Assembly (NCBI RefSeq): GCF_019090165.1
Contig: NZ_JAHRIB010000172.1
Span: 36,725 to 100,724, forward strand
Length of the DNA: 64,000 bases
From: Streptomyces sp. BV286
GTDB lineage: Bacteria; Actinomycetota; Actinomycetes; Streptomycetales; Streptomycetaceae
Direction of reading: 5' to 3'
Made by a program: the position numbers and the translations under genes. This document shows positions 47,564-56,841 of the stretch, in pieces (positions within the stretch are counted from its first letter, which is position 1; each line of letters starts with the position of its first letter). Under the pieces are notes generated by a model that worked only from the letters and a program-made list of their open reading frames with translations, had not been told where the DNA came from and did not search any database.

Positions 47564-49042
47564 ATGACGGAACGACCCGCGCAGCGCACCCCCAACCGTC
47601 AGCTCGCCGCACTTATCGCAGAAGCGGGGTTCTCCAACGCGGGGCTCGCCCGTCGAGTGGACCAGCTCGGCCTCGAACACGGTCTCGATCTGAGATACGA
47701 CAAGACATCAGTGACCCGGTGGCTGCGCGGGCAGCAGCCCCGGGGCACCACACCGGCCCTCATCGCCGAGGTGTTCACCCGCCGCCTCGGCCGCCGGCTC
47801 AGCGCGCAGGACCTCGGACTCGACGCCTGCGCGCCGGTCTACGCGGGACTCGAGTTCGCCGCCACGCCCGAGGAGGCCGTCGACATCGTCGGCGGACTGT
47901 GGCGCAAGGACTCGGGCAGCCACGCGGAACTGCGCAAGATCGCGTTCACCCCGGCGGGACTCGTCGTACCCAGCCGGGACTGGCTGATCGGCCGGGCCGA
48001 CGACCGGGTGAGCCGCGGCGACCCCGCTGCCGCGCGCATCCCCGTACAGGGCCGCCCGGCCGCCCCGAAGTTCCCGCCCGGGCTCGAAGGGGCGGGGCCC
48101 GCCTCCCGGCAGCGCACCACCGCCGAGCGCGGGCCGGGGCAGCGGGTGACCGCGGGCGACATCGCGGCGCTGCGATCGGTCGGCGAACTCTTCCGCGCGC
48201 TCGACAACACCTACGGGGGAGGGCACGCCCGGCAGGCCCTCGTGCGGTACCTGGAGCACGAGCTGGAACCCATGCTGCGCGGCACGTACGGCGAGCAGGC
48301 GGGGCGCCGCCTGTTCGCGGCGGCGTCCGACCTGACCCGGCTGGCGGGCTGGACCTCGTACGACATCGCCGCGCACGGACTGGCACAGCGGTACTTCGTG
48401 CAGGCGCTGCGGCTGTCGCAGGCGGCGGGGGACCGGGCGTACGGCTCGTACGTGCTCGTGACGATGAGCCGGCAGGCCGTCTATCTCGGGCACGGCCGGG
48501 AGGCGGTCCAGCTGGCCCGGGTCGCCCAGCAGGGCGTGGGCTCCTCCGCGCCGCCGGTCGTCCAGGCGCTGCTGTACGCGGTCGAGGCGCGCGGGCACGG
48601 CGTGCTCGGCGAGGTGCGCGCGGCCACGGCCTCGCTGGTGCGGGCCGAGCGGGCCCTGGAGACGGCCCGGCCCGGGGACGAAGTCCCGTACTGGGCGCGG
48701 TTCTTCGACGAGGCGCAGCTCGCGGACGAGTTCGGGCACTGCCACCGCGACCTCCAGCAGTACCGGGCGGCCGCGCAGCACGCCGAGCGCTCCCTGCAGC
48801 TGCGTGCTCCGGGCTACGCGCGCAGCCGGCTCTTCTGCCGTGTGGTCCTGGCCTCGGCCCGGCTCGGCCTCGGCGAGCTCGACCAGGCCTGCCAGCTGGG
48901 CGCGGAGGCGGCGGCGCAGGCATCGGAGATGCGGTCGGTGCGGGCGCTGGAGTACGTACGTGACTTCGAGCGGCGGCTCGAACCGTACAAGGACGCGGTG
49001 CCGGTGCGGGGGTATCGCGACAAGGTCGCTGCGCTCGGCTGA
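47564..49042 (+). CDS. NsdA-type TPR transcriptional regulator
   Basis: A 492-residue protein. The N-terminus has a helix-turn-helix-like part (NRQLAALIAEAGFSNAGLAR, then KTSVTRWLRGQQPRGTTPAL). A Gly/Pro linker and a long helical, TPR-like region (about 230-490) with the signature HGLAQRYFVQALRLSQAAGD follow. It resembles the Streptomyces NsdA family, whose founding member represses sporulation and antibiotic production; I do not claim identity with it. ATG follows GGCAGGAG. Divergent from lipB with a 259-bp gap holding a repeated CGATCGG. Confidence 0.82.
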   Translation: MTERPAQRTPNRQLAALIAEAGFSNAGLARRVDQLGLEHGLDLRYDKTSVTRWLRGQQPRGTTPALIAEVFTRRLGRRLSAQDLGLDACAPVYAGLEFAATPEEAVDIVGGLWRKDSGSHAELRKIAFTPAGLVVPSRDWLIGRADDRVSRGDPAAARIPVQGRPAAPKFPPGLEGAGPASRQRTTAERGPGQRVTAGDIAALRSVGELFRALDNTYGGGHARQALVRYLEHELEPMLRGTYGEQAGRRLFAAASDLTRLAGWTSYDIAAHGLAQRYFVQALRLSQAAGDRAYGSYVLVTMSRQAVYLGHGREAVQLARVAQQGVGSSAPPVVQALLYAVEARGHGVLGEVRAATASLVRAERALETARPGDEVPYWARFFDEAQLADEFGHCHRDLQQYRAAAQHAERSLQLRAPGYARSRLFCRVVLASARLGLGELDQACQLGAEAAAQASEMRSVRALEYVRDFERRLEPYKDAVPVRGYRDKVAALG

Positions 49043-49099
49043 GGCCGCCGAAGGTCAGGGGTGGGGAGGGGATGTCGCGGCTGCGGGTCGTATGTGGCT

Positions 49100-49163
49100 G
49101 GGCGCGCAGTTCCCCGCGCCCCTTGCGGGCCGCAGTTCCTCGCGCCCCTTGTGGGGCGCCGTG
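49100..49163. repeat. GCAGTTCCCCGCGCCCC repeat, two degenerate copies
   Basis: GGCGCGCAGTTCCCCGCGCC at 49100 and CCGCAGTTCCTCGCGCCCC at about 49131 follow one another between convergent genes. The second continues into TTGTGGGGCGC, able to fold back on GCGCCCC. This is the third site of the interspersed family. Confidence 0.65.
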
Positions 49164-49241
49164 GTGGAAGGGGATGGAGGTCCTGCCCCGCGACGGGACC
49201 TCCACCCCCGGTTCTGGCGACGCCGGTTCGGGTCGGTTCGG

Positions 49242-50618
49242 CTATGCGGCTGCGGCGGTCGGGGCCGGTAACGGTGTCGCCTGTGGCGCCGAGTCGACGC
49301 CGAGATCGGCCAGGAGGGCCGCCGCGGCCCGGTGACCCGAGTGCAGGGCGCCCTGGACCGTGCCGGTGTCGCGGTGGTCGCCGCAGACGTACAGGCCAGC
49401 CAGCAGGCGCACCGGGCGCAGCAGGTCGTGCGGCGGCGGCATCGCGGGCACCGCGTCGGGCGTGTGGTGGACCGCGAGCAGCTCCCAGCGGTGTGTGGCG
49501 GTGCCGTAGAGCGCGGCCAGGTGCGTGCGCACCGTCCGGTCCAGATCGGCGGGCGGCGGCCCCAGGATCGTGGACGAGACCAGGGCGCGGCCCGCGGGGG
49601 CGCGGGACGGGTCGACCTGGCTGACGACCGCGGTGTGGGCCACCGGGCCCCGGCGGTCGGCGTCCAGGAGCAGCGCCGCGTCCGTCAGGGGCGGCTCGTC
49701 CGCCGTGTGGTGCACCACGGTCACCGGACGCAGCGGGGGCACCCGCAGACCGGGCAGCAGCTCGGCGGCGTCGCGGGCCCCGGTCGCCACCAGGACGGCC
49801 CGGCAGCGCAGTTCACCGTGCTCGGCCGTCGTCACGGAGGTGGTCGAGACGGAGGTGACCCGCACGCCGGTACGGACCGTCCCGGGCGGCAGGGCCCCCG
49901 CGAGCAGCTCCGGCAGCATGTCGGCGCCGCCCTCCGGGATGCACAGCCGCCCCGAGGCGAAGGCTCGGAGCGCGAGGTCGGCACACCGGCTGGACGACGT
50001 CAGATCCGGATCGCAGAGCAGCGCGGCGAGGAGCGGGCGCACGAACCCCTCGACGGTACGGGCGGGCATGCCGCGGGCTGCCAGCGCCTGCCCCGCGGGC
50101 CGCTCGGGCCGGGCCAGCAGCCGCCCCACGGGGACCGTCGCGATCCGGCCGAGGGCCGCGGCCAGCCGCGCCTGGTCGAGTGGGCCCCCGAGCGGGGGGA
50201 AGGCCCGTGACACGGGCGGAGCGGTGGCCGCGGACATCTGCCGAGCCCTTCGCGGGGGGCTCACGAAGGCGCGTGCCGCATCGAGTGCGCCCCTTGCGCC
50301 CCCGGCGCTCGCGGGCTCACCCGCACGGTGCACACGCCCCTCGGCGTGGACGAGGACACCTGGGGCGAACGGGCGCAGGACAAGGGCGTCGAGGCCCGGG
50401 GTCAGCCGCAGCTCCGGGTACGACGTCGAGAGGAACCGGCCGATGCGGTCGAGACGGAAACCGTCGACCTTCTCGGTCGTCATACGGCCGCCCACACAGG
50501 GCGCGCCTTCCAGGACCAGGGTCGTCACACCTGCGCTGTTCAGCCGATGGGCGGCGGAGAGTCCCGCGACCCCGGCCCCCACGATGACGACGTCCGCCCC
50601 ACTAGCGGGCTCAATCAC
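49242..50618 (-). CDS. FAD-dependent amine-oxidase/protoporphyrinogen-oxidase-like protein
   Basis: A 458-residue flavoprotein. Its N-terminus has the Rossmann motif DVVIVGAGVAGLSAAHRLN and the GG-doublet LEGAPCVGGRMTTEKVDGFR; the C-terminus has LYVCGDHRDTGTVQGALHSG, the second FAD contact. The fold is that of NAD(P)-binding monoamine-oxidase-like proteins. Substrate unknown. The GTG start at 50618 follows GAGGAGG. Not part of a visible pathway. Confidence 0.85.
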   Translation of the reverse strand: MIEPASGADVVIVGAGVAGLSAAHRLNSAGVTTLVLEGAPCVGGRMTTEKVDGFRLDRIGRFLSTSYPELRLTPGLDALVLRPFAPGVLVHAEGRVHRAGEPASAGGARGALDAARAFVSPPRRARQMSAATAPPVSRAFPPLGGPLDQARLAAALGRIATVPVGRLLARPERPAGQALAARGMPARTVEGFVRPLLAALLCDPDLTSSSRCADLALRAFASGRLCIPEGGADMLPELLAGALPPGTVRTGVRVTSVSTTSVTTAEHGELRCRAVLVATGARDAAELLPGLRVPPLRPVTVVHHTADEPPLTDAALLLDADRRGPVAHTAVVSQVDPSRAPAGRALVSSTILGPPPADLDRTVRTHLAALYGTATHRWELLAVHHTPDAVPAMPPPHDLLRPVRLLAGLYVCGDHRDTGTVQGALHSGHRAAAALLADLGVDSAPQATPLPAPTAAAA

Positions 50619-50970
50619 GTGCCCCTCCTCGAGGTCGCGCGGCTGCTGGGGGCGTCATGCCCCCAACGGGCTTTCGGAATACCCGAGTTCGGGTCGAGGT
50701 TAGGGCTGCCGCCGGTCGGGCGAAGTCGCGCACGGACAGGGCACGGTCGCACACCGGTCGCATGTGGTCGGCGCCGCGGCCCGCCGACTATGCCCGGGCC
50801 AACTGCCCATCCCGGCAGGGGGAGCGGGACCGTCGGCCGGGCGACCCCGCCGACGGGCAGCGACCGGCCTCCCCGGGCCCTCGGCCGCGTTCGGCCCGAG
50901 GGGGTCCCGGCCCGCGGCTTTTCGGCCGCGGCGCCGGACGTCCGCCCGGCCGCCGGGGCCGCCGGCACCC
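50619..50970. other. 352-bp gap between two minus-strand genes
   Basis: It must hold the terminator of the flanking epimerase (right) and the promoter of the oxidoreductase (left). GC-rich sequences near 50874-50935, such as CCGCGGC-TTTTCG-GCCGCGG, can fold. Open frames here are shadows without credible starts. Confidence 0.4.
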
Positions 50971-51870
50971 CTACGCCCGGGCCGCCCGGACGGCGTCCTC
51001 GATGCCGGGGAACGCGAAGGTGAAGCCCGACTCCAACAGCCGTGTGGGCAGTACGCGTTGGCTGCCCAGCACCTCCTGGGCCATCTCGCCGAGTGCGGCC
51101 CTCAGGACGGGCTCGGGCACCGCGAAGAGCGTGGGACGGCGCAGGACACGTCCCATGGCGGCGGTGATCTCGCGGTTGGTGAGGGGCTCCGGGGCCGTCA
51201 GGTTGAAGGGCCCGGACAGCGACTCGGAGTCGAGCAGGAACCGCAGGGCGGCCACGTGGTCGTGCAGCGCGATGTAGCTCCAGTACTGCCGCCCGTCGCC
51301 CATCCTCCCGCCGAGCCCCGCCCGGAACAGCGGGAAGAGGCGGCCCCAGGCGCCGCCCTTCGCCGCCACCACCAGCCCGGTGCGCGCGAAGACGGTCCGT
51401 ACGCCCGCCTCCTGCGCCGGAGCCGCCGCCTCCTCCCACTCCACGCACACCGAGGGCAGGAACCCGTCCCCAGGGGGCGTGCTCTCGTCGACGGCCCGCT
51501 CGCCGGTGTCTCCGTAGATGCCCATCGCGCTGCCGTTGAGGAAGACCCGCGGCGGCTCGTCGAGGGCGGCCACGGCCTCCGCGAGCGTGGCGGTGCCGAG
51601 CACCCGGCTGTCGCGGATCGTCCGCTTGTACGCGTCGGTCCAGCGGCGGTCGCCGATCCCGGCGCCCGCGAGGTTCACCACGGCGTCGCAGCCGGTGAGT
51701 CCCGCCGCGTCCACGTACTGCCGCCCCGGGTCCCACTCCACCTCGTCGTCCGCCCGGGGCTTGCGGCGCACCAGCCGCACCACCTCGTGCCCGTCCGCGG
51801 TCAGGGAGCGCACCAGGGCCGTACCGATGAGGCCGGACGCGCCGGCCACGGCGATTCGCGAAGCATCCAT
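50971..51870 (-). CDS. TIGR01777-family epimerase (YfcH-like)
   Basis: A 299-residue SDR. The start is MDASRIAVAGASGLIGTALV with GASGLIG, then RVFLNGSAMGIYGDTGERAV containing the YG element of this family, and the typical C-terminal LGEMAQEVLGSQRVLPTRLL. Bacterial YfcH homologues act as nucleotide-sugar-type epimerases of unknown substrate. ATG 51870 is the start; the open frame upstream overlaps the divergent GNAT gene. Confidence 0.88.
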   Translation of the reverse strand: MDASRIAVAGASGLIGTALVRSLTADGHEVVRLVRRKPRADDEVEWDPGRQYVDAAGLTGCDAVVNLAGAGIGDRRWTDAYKRTIRDSRVLGTATLAEAVAALDEPPRVFLNGSAMGIYGDTGERAVDESTPPGDGFLPSVCVEWEEAAAPAQEAGVRTVFARTGLVVAAKGGAWGRLFPLFRAGLGGRMGDGRQYWSYIALHDHVAALRFLLDSESLSGPFNLTAPEPLTNREITAAMGRVLRRPTLFAVPEPVLRAALGEMAQEVLGSQRVLPTRLLESGFTFAFPGIEDAVRAARA

Positions 51871-51963
51871 GCCTCCATACTCCGCCTGCCTCCCCGGGAG
51901 CATCGCGCCGAGGGTGCCCGGACACGAGGGCGACTCCCGCCGCGTCGCCCTACAGTGATCTGC

Positions 51964-52452
51964 ATGCCCGAGCCGTACATACGTGTCGCAGTGCCCGACG
52001 ACGAAGAGGTGCTGGCCCTTCTCGACCGCGCGACCTGGTCCTCTCTGCACGCGGTCAGACCCCGCGACCAGCCGCCGTACGAGCCGTTCTTCAACGAACG
52101 CTTCGGGCCCCACGACCACCTGGTCGCGGAGGTGGGCGGGCGTGTCGTCGGCTACGTACGGCTCGGTTACCCCACCCCCCTCGCCTCCAACGCGCACGTA
52201 CGGCAGATCCAGGGCCTCGCCGTCGCCGACGAGGTGCGCGGCCAGGGCGTCGGACGGGCGCTGGTGCGTGCCGTCGTCGCGCAGGCCCGCCGCCAGGGCG
52301 CGCTCCGGATCACCCTGCGCGTCCTCGGCCACAACACGCCCGCCCGCAAGCTCTACGAGTCGGAGGGGTTCGTGGTGGAGGGGATCCAGCCGGGCGAGTT
52401 CCATCTCGACGGGGAGTACGTGGACGACGTACTCATGGGCCGCAGCCTCTGA
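51964..52452 (+). CDS. GNAT-family N-acetyltransferase
   Basis: A 162-residue acetyltransferase. Motif A is QIQGLAVADEVRGQGVGRAL, with the acetyl-CoA loop RGQGVGRA; motif B is LYESEGFVVEGIQPGEFHLD. Acyl acceptor unknown. ATG 51964 is the first start after the divergent epimerase gene. It converges with the TetR gene across a repeat tract. Confidence 0.88.
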   Translation: MPEPYIRVAVPDDEEVLALLDRATWSSLHAVRPRDQPPYEPFFNERFGPHDHLVAEVGGRVVGYVRLGYPTPLASNAHVRQIQGLAVADEVRGQGVGRALVRAVVAQARRQGALRITLRVLGHNTPARKLYESEGFVVEGIQPGEFHLDGEYVDDVLMGRSL

Positions 52453-52526
52453 CTGTCACTGTCACTGTCACTGTCACTGTCACTGTCAGTGCCACCGCCA
52501 CCGCCACCGCCACCGCCGCTGCCGCT
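52453..52526. repeat. Hexanucleotide tandem repeats (CTGTCA)6 and (GCCACC)4(GCCGCT)2
   Basis: Immediately after the GNAT stop there are six perfect copies of CTGTCA (52453-52488). After two bases come four copies of GCCACC and two of GCCGCT (52491-52526). Two different, adjacent microsatellites of the same period are unusual here and may vary by slippage. They lie in the 3' gap between convergent genes. Confidence 0.9.
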
Positions 52527-52571
52527 TCTGCGTCCGGAACGGAACGGGCCTGAGTCGGGCGGGGCGGGCGT

Positions 52572-53231
52572 TCAGCTTTGCTGAGGCTCCGTCAGCAGCC
52601 GCATACCACCCGCCAGTTCACGCAGGCACCGCATCGCGAGCTCCGCGGGGGAGCCGGGACCCTCCAGGCCCGCGTCCGACTCGGCCCAGGTCTCCAGGGC
52701 GACCCGGATCGCGTCCGTCGCGGCCGCGGCGGCGAAGCGGATCTCCAGCGGGTCGGCGTCGTCCCCGGCCAGCCGGGCCACGACGGGAACGAGCCTGTCC
52801 TCGGACTCCTGGTTCACCCGGTACCAGACCGCGCGCAGCGCCGGGTCCCCGGCGGCGGCCCGCAGCAGACCCCGTGTCCAGCGCATGCCCTCGGCCTTGG
52901 CCTCGTGGGGGACGGTCAGCGACTCGGTGACGGCCGACTCCAGCGCCCGGGGCAGCGGGGTGCCCGGCTCGGCCCCCGCGAGCCGTTCGCGCCAGTGGTC
53001 CCCGCCGATCGCGAGCAGCGGGCCGACGGCGTCCTGCTTGCTGCGGAAGTAGCGGTAGAAGGTGCGCGGTGCGACGCCGGCGCGTACGGCGATCTCCTCG
53101 GCCGTGGTGCCGTCGGGACCGCGCTCGGTGAAGAGCTCGGCGGCGGCGCGGGCGATGTCCAGCTGGGTTGCCGCCTTGCGGCGTTCGGTCAGCGACGGGG
53201 TCATGGTCGCTCGGGACGGCTCGGTGCTCAC
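52572..53231 (-). CDS. TetR-family transcriptional regulator
   Basis: A 219-residue regulator. The N-terminal helix-turn-helix reads LDIARAAAELFTERGPDGTT, then AEEIAVRAGVAPRTFYRYFR; a helical effector domain follows. Start candidates are GTG 53231 and ATG 53204; neither has a clear ribosome-binding site. It lies downstream of, and reads in the same direction as, the MarP-like protease gene. Target unknown. Confidence 0.85.
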   Translation of the reverse strand: MSTEPSRATMTPSLTERRKAATQLDIARAAAELFTERGPDGTTAEEIAVRAGVAPRTFYRYFRSKQDAVGPLLAIGGDHWRERLAGAEPGTPLPRALESAVTESLTVPHEAKAEGMRWTRGLLRAAAGDPALRAVWYRVNQESEDRLVPVVARLAGDDADPLEIRFAAAAATDAIRVALETWAESDAGLEGPGSPAELAMRCLRELAGGMRLLTEPQQS

Positions 53232-53342
53232 GCGAGGAAGCGTACGCCCGGCGGGAGACGGCGACACGGGCCGCCCGGTCGGCGGAACGTGTCCCTCGGG
53301 CGGGCCGGGACGCACGGCGTGGACGCCCGGGGAACAGGGCTC

Positions 53343-54527
53343 TCAGGACGTCACGAGGTCACCCGTGTCCACCGGCGACGAGGCCGTCGCCGCCCGCTCG
53401 GCGTCGTCCGCGACCTCGTCGGCGGTCAGCACGTATCCCGTCTCGGCGTCGCTCGTGGAACGCGCGAAGACGACGCCGTAGACCTTGCCGCCGGTGGTCA
53501 GCAGGGGCCCGCCGGAGTTGCCCGGGCGGACCGTGGAGCGGATCGAGTAGATCTCGCGGGTGACCGGGTCGGAGCCGTAGATGTTCTGGCCCCGGGCCTT
53601 GATCTTGTTCGCGACCGTGGCCGCCTGGAGGTCGAGGCCGCCGTCCTGCGGGTAGCCGGCGACCACGGCCGCGTCGCCGCGGGCCGCGGTGTCGTCGAAG
53701 GGCAGCACGGGTGCCTTGAGCCCCGGTACGTCGAGCACGGCCACGTCCTTCTCGGGGTCGAAGAGGACGACCGTCGCCTCGTACGCCCGGCCCGTGCCGC
53801 CCACGCGCACGGTCGGCTTGTCGATGCCCGCCACCACGTGGGCGTTGGTCATCACGTGCTCGGGCGCGTACACGAAACCGCTGCCCTCGCGGCCCTGGGT
53901 GCCGACCGCGCCCTCGACCTTCACGGTGGAGCGCTGCGCGGCCCGTGTGGCCGCCGAGGTGACGCTGTCCCCGGAGGGCTTGGCGACGCTGGCCGTCGGC
54001 TCGTTCTCGAAGGGGTTGAAGACCTGCGGGAAGCCGGCCTCCGTGAGCGCCGAGGTGGCCCGGGAGAACCAGGCCGGGGTGGCCTCCGGCATCGCGTCCT
54101 GCACCGTGCCGAGCAGCGCGGAGCCGCGGATGGACGAGGTGACGACGGGCGAGGCGGACGCGCCGAGGACGCTCGCGGCCACCCAGGCCACGAGCAGCAC
54201 CGCGACCGTGTTCGCCGCCGCACCGCCCACTCCGTCGACCACACGCAGGGGGCCCCGGTCCAGCTCGCGGCGCAGCCGCAGCGCCAGACGCCCCGCCAGT
54301 TCGTGGCCCGCGGCGGCGGGCAGCAGCACCGTGAGCACCGCCGTCACCGTCGCGGCCGTGGTCCCCGCCTCCACCAGGTCCATCACCCAGGGCAGTACCC
54401 ACACGCCGATGACGGCACCGCCCACGAAGCCGGCCAGCGAGACACAGCCCGCGACCAGGCCGCGCCGGTAGCCGGACGCCGCATAGCCGAGGATGACCAG
54501 CAACAGCAGGATGTCGAGCAGGTCCAC
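53343..54527 (-). CDS. MarP-like membrane serine protease (CvpA-type N-terminus, trypsin-like domain)
   Basis: A 394-residue protein. Four transmembrane helices form a CvpA-like region (LDILLLLVILGYAASGYRRG and FVGGAVIGVWVLPWVMDLVE first). An extracellular S1C/trypsin-fold protease follows with the triad His230 in TNAHVV, Asp261 in EKDVAVLDV and Ser338 in RPGNSGGPL. In Mycobacterium the MarP orthologue helps survive acid stress by processing a peptidoglycan hydrolase. GTG 54527 follows AAAGGGAGC. It is divergent from a peptidoglycan amidase gene, consistent with a cell-wall role. Confidence 0.9.
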   Translation of the reverse strand: MDLLDILLLLVILGYAASGYRRGLVAGCVSLAGFVGGAVIGVWVLPWVMDLVEAGTTAATVTAVLTVLLPAAAGHELAGRLALRLRRELDRGPLRVVDGVGGAAANTVAVLLVAWVAASVLGASASPVVTSSIRGSALLGTVQDAMPEATPAWFSRATSALTEAGFPQVFNPFENEPTASVAKPSGDSVTSAATRAAQRSTVKVEGAVGTQGREGSGFVYAPEHVMTNAHVVAGIDKPTVRVGGTGRAYEATVVLFDPEKDVAVLDVPGLKAPVLPFDDTAARGDAAVVAGYPQDGGLDLQAATVANKIKARGQNIYGSDPVTREIYSIRSTVRPGNSGGPLLTTGGKVYGVVFARSTSDAETGYVLTADEVADDAERAATASSPVDTGDLVTS

Positions 54528-54715
54528 GGAGCTCCCTTTCTCTTGGGCCCCTTAGTACGTGCCGGGCGGGCCCAGTGATCAGGTACGCGCGCGTGGAACC
54601 GGCCGGCCGGCACACGTGCGTGGACCTGTAGAAACGTCCCGGACCGGGGCGTTGGTTCCACCGGGTGGCACAGCACACATCGCGGACGTCCCAGGTGTCC
54701 CGGAGAGTGGTTCCC

Positions 54716-55675
54716 ATGCGCGCCCATCGGACCCCGCCCCCACGACGCACCTGGGGCGTGCCGAGAGGGCTGCGCGAGAAGCTGGGGCGCTCGATGCGAC
54801 GAGTCCGGCAGGGGCGCGCGCCCATGGCACGGAGGGATGGGCCGGGGCGTACACCTCCCACGCGCGCGCCGGGCGGAGCGCGTCCGCCGTTCCTGGCCCG
54901 CGCACCCCGTCGCGCGCGTGTCGCCCTCGCCTGCGCCCCCGGTCTCGTGGCCGTCGCCGGACTGGTGCTCTGCGCCGTGGGCATCGACCGGACCGCGGGC
55001 GACCCCGAGCGCCCCGTCGCGGCGCGGGCGCGGGCCGCCGTGGTCGGCCACAAGGCCGCGAAGCCCCCCATCGTGCCGAGGGAACGCTGGCTGGGCGACG
55101 CCTCCTACACCCGGCCGCCCACCCGGTACGCCGACCGTGTGTCCGCCGTCTTCGTGCACCACACCGACTCGCCGAACGGGTACGACTGCGCCGACGCGCC
55201 CCGCATCATCCAGTACCTCTACACGGGGCAGGCCGGCGTCCGGCACTGGGACGACATCGGTTACAACTTCCTCGTCGACCGCTGCGGCACGATCTACGAA
55301 GGCCGGGCGGGCGGCACCGAGCGCGCTGTCGTCGGCGCCCACACCCAGGGCTTCAACGTGGGCACGACGGGCATCGCCGCGCTCGGCACCTTCACCTCGG
55401 GCGTGCCGGTCCCCAAGGCCATGACCGACGCCATCGCGGCCGTCGCCGCCTGGAAACTGGGCCTCACGGGCATCGACCCGCGCGCCACCGTGCGGCTCGT
55501 CTCCACCAACAGCCTGAGCAAGTACCGCGCGGGCACCCGCGGCACCTTCACGGCCGTCTCCGGCCACACCGACGGCTACTGGACCGCGTGCCCGGGTGCC
55601 GCCCTCATGGCCAGGCTCCCCGAGATCAGACAGCACGCGGCCCGCCTCCAGGGCAGGCTCCAGGGCAGTCCCTAG
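54716..55675 (+). CDS. Exported peptidoglycan-recognition N-acetylmuramoyl-L-alanine amidase
   Basis: A 319-residue protein. A long basic N-terminus precedes one hydrophobic segment (VALACAPGLVAVAGLVLCAV), the export signal or anchor. The PGRP/amidase-2 domain follows: RERWLGDASY, VFVHHTDSPNGYDCADAP with the first zinc His pair, YNFLVDRCGTIYEGRAGG, and HTDGYWTACPG with the final His and Cys zinc ligands. It cuts the amide between MurNAc and the stem peptide. ATG 54716 follows GGAGAG; a GTG at 54665 is also in frame. Confidence 0.92.
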   Translation: MRAHRTPPPRRTWGVPRGLREKLGRSMRRVRQGRAPMARRDGPGRTPPTRAPGGARPPFLARAPRRARVALACAPGLVAVAGLVLCAVGIDRTAGDPERPVAARARAAVVGHKAAKPPIVPRERWLGDASYTRPPTRYADRVSAVFVHHTDSPNGYDCADAPRIIQYLYTGQAGVRHWDDIGYNFLVDRCGTIYEGRAGGTERAVVGAHTQGFNVGTTGIAALGTFTSGVPVPKAMTDAIAAVAAWKLGLTGIDPRATVRLVSTNSLSKYRAGTRGTFTAVSGHTDGYWTACPGAALMARLPEIRQHAARLQGRLQGSP

Positions 55676-55786
55676 GCCCCCGGCGGCTCCGTACGACCGC
55701 CTCACAGGTACGCCACAGCCGGTTCACGGATCACCCCGAGCCACGCCTCCTACCGTCGAGGCACGCACCGACTGGAGGCGGGGATC

Positions 55787-56077
55787 ATGAACGGTCGCAG
55801 GGACATGAGCAGTCGTACGGACAACAGCAACAGCAACAGCAACAGCCGCAGGAAGCCGCCGTCCCGGGGCACGTCCCTGTGGGCGCGGGTGATGCGCGGC
55901 CCGTGGACCGTGGCCTGTGTGGTGGCCGCCGTCGTGGTGGGGCCGTCCGCCGCCACCGCGTCCGCGCTGGACCGGGCGAACGCGGCGCCCCCGCACAGCG
56001 CCCCGGGGGCGGGCTCGCCGTTGCCCGCAGGAGCGCCGGGGACCGGGTCCGAGAGGTCGCGGGGCCCGGCCCGGTAG
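55787..56077 (+). CDS. Small membrane or exported protein with Asn-Ser repeats
   Basis: A 96-residue frame with GGAGG 8 bp before the ATG. After an N-terminal (NS)n stretch (DNSNSNSNSRRK) comes a hydrophobic segment VACVVAAVVVGPSAATASA, then a proline/glycine-rich tail. Composition is compatible with coding, but the repeat inflates openness. Function unknown. Confidence 0.5.
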   Translation: MNGRRDMSSRTDNSNSNSNSRRKPPSRGTSLWARVMRGPWTVACVVAAVVVGPSAATASALDRANAAPPHSAPGAGSPLPAGAPGTGSERSRGPAR

Positions 56078-56089
56078 AGAGGGCCGGGC
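56064..56089. terminator. Hairpin overlapping the end of the small exported-protein gene
   Basis: GCCCGGCCC and GGGCCGGGC (9-bp perfect arms, 8-base loop) span the TAG at 56075-56077, which sits in the loop. Likely a terminator ahead of the convergent DUF4240 gene. Confidence 0.55.
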
Positions 56090-56200
56090 GCAGCAGGGCA
56101 ATAGGGGGAGCAGGGCAAGAGGGAGCGGGGCAGGCGGAGCGGGCGGGCGAAGTCCGCTGCGAGTGGCGGCCGCTGCGAGCGGCGCCGGTGTCCCGTCGCG

Positions 56201-56719
56201 TCAGTCCGCGAACCGGTCCCACAGCCGTGGGAAACGCTCCGCCAGCAGGGAGTGGTTCTCCAGGTCGAGCGGAGTGCCGAGCGGCTCCGGCGGGGCCGCC
56301 GCGATACCCAGGTCGGGCGCGACCGTACCGGTGAGCTGCTCGTACGCCTCGTCCGCCGAGTAGCCCAGCTCCTCGCCGTCCCCGTCGACCTCGTCGTCGA
56401 AGTCCGTCAGGAGGTCGGCCAGTTTGTCCGGATCATGCACGGCGCTCTCGTACGTTTCCCGGCCCTGGCCGATCAGCCAGCAGCGGAAGAAGTCGAAGGC
56501 GTCGTCGCTGGCCCCGTCGAGCAGGATCCAGGCCGCGCCCCACAGATCCCAGGTGTACGCGCGGTTGTAGCGGGCCTCGAAGTGGCGGGCGAAGTCCAGG
56601 ACCATCTCGGGATCCAGCCTCAGGAGCCGCTCGACCAGCAGATCGGCCTGCTCCTCGGGGTCGCCCTCGGCGGCCTCGCGGGTCGCGTCCACCAGCTCCC
56701 AGAACTCCGTCTCGTCCAT
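56201..56719 (-). CDS. DUF4240-family protein
   Basis: A 172-residue acidic, all-helical soluble protein starting DETEFWELVDATREAAEGDP and containing DFARHFEARYNRAYTWDLWG and FDFFRCWLIGQGRETYESA, the hallmarks of DUF4240. The family is widespread in Streptomyces; its role is unknown. ATG 56719 is used; a GTG directly before it is also possible. Confidence 0.85.
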   Translation of the reverse strand: MDETEFWELVDATREAAEGDPEEQADLLVERLLRLDPEMVLDFARHFEARYNRAYTWDLWGAAWILLDGASDDAFDFFRCWLIGQGRETYESAVHDPDKLADLLTDFDDEVDGDGEELGYSADEAYEQLTGTVAPDLGIAAAPPEPLGTPLDLENHSLLAERFPRLWDRFAD

Positions 56720-56841
56720 CACGGGACAAGCATCGGGCCTGTGACGGGCCCGCGCACCCGGGGACAGGCGGATCGTTATCCGCGCACATGCCTGCGGAAA
56801 GTCCGACAGCAGGTGTCGGTATTCGGCGGGATGCTCGGCGT

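Noticed and set aside
46183..48963. A 926-residue plus-strand frame running over lipA, lipB and the TPR regulator
   Set aside because: Spans three well-supported genes on both strands; no recognisable domain.
52453..52526. Tandem repeats as a CRISPR array
   Set aside because: Six-base direct repeats without spacers; no cas genes in the window.
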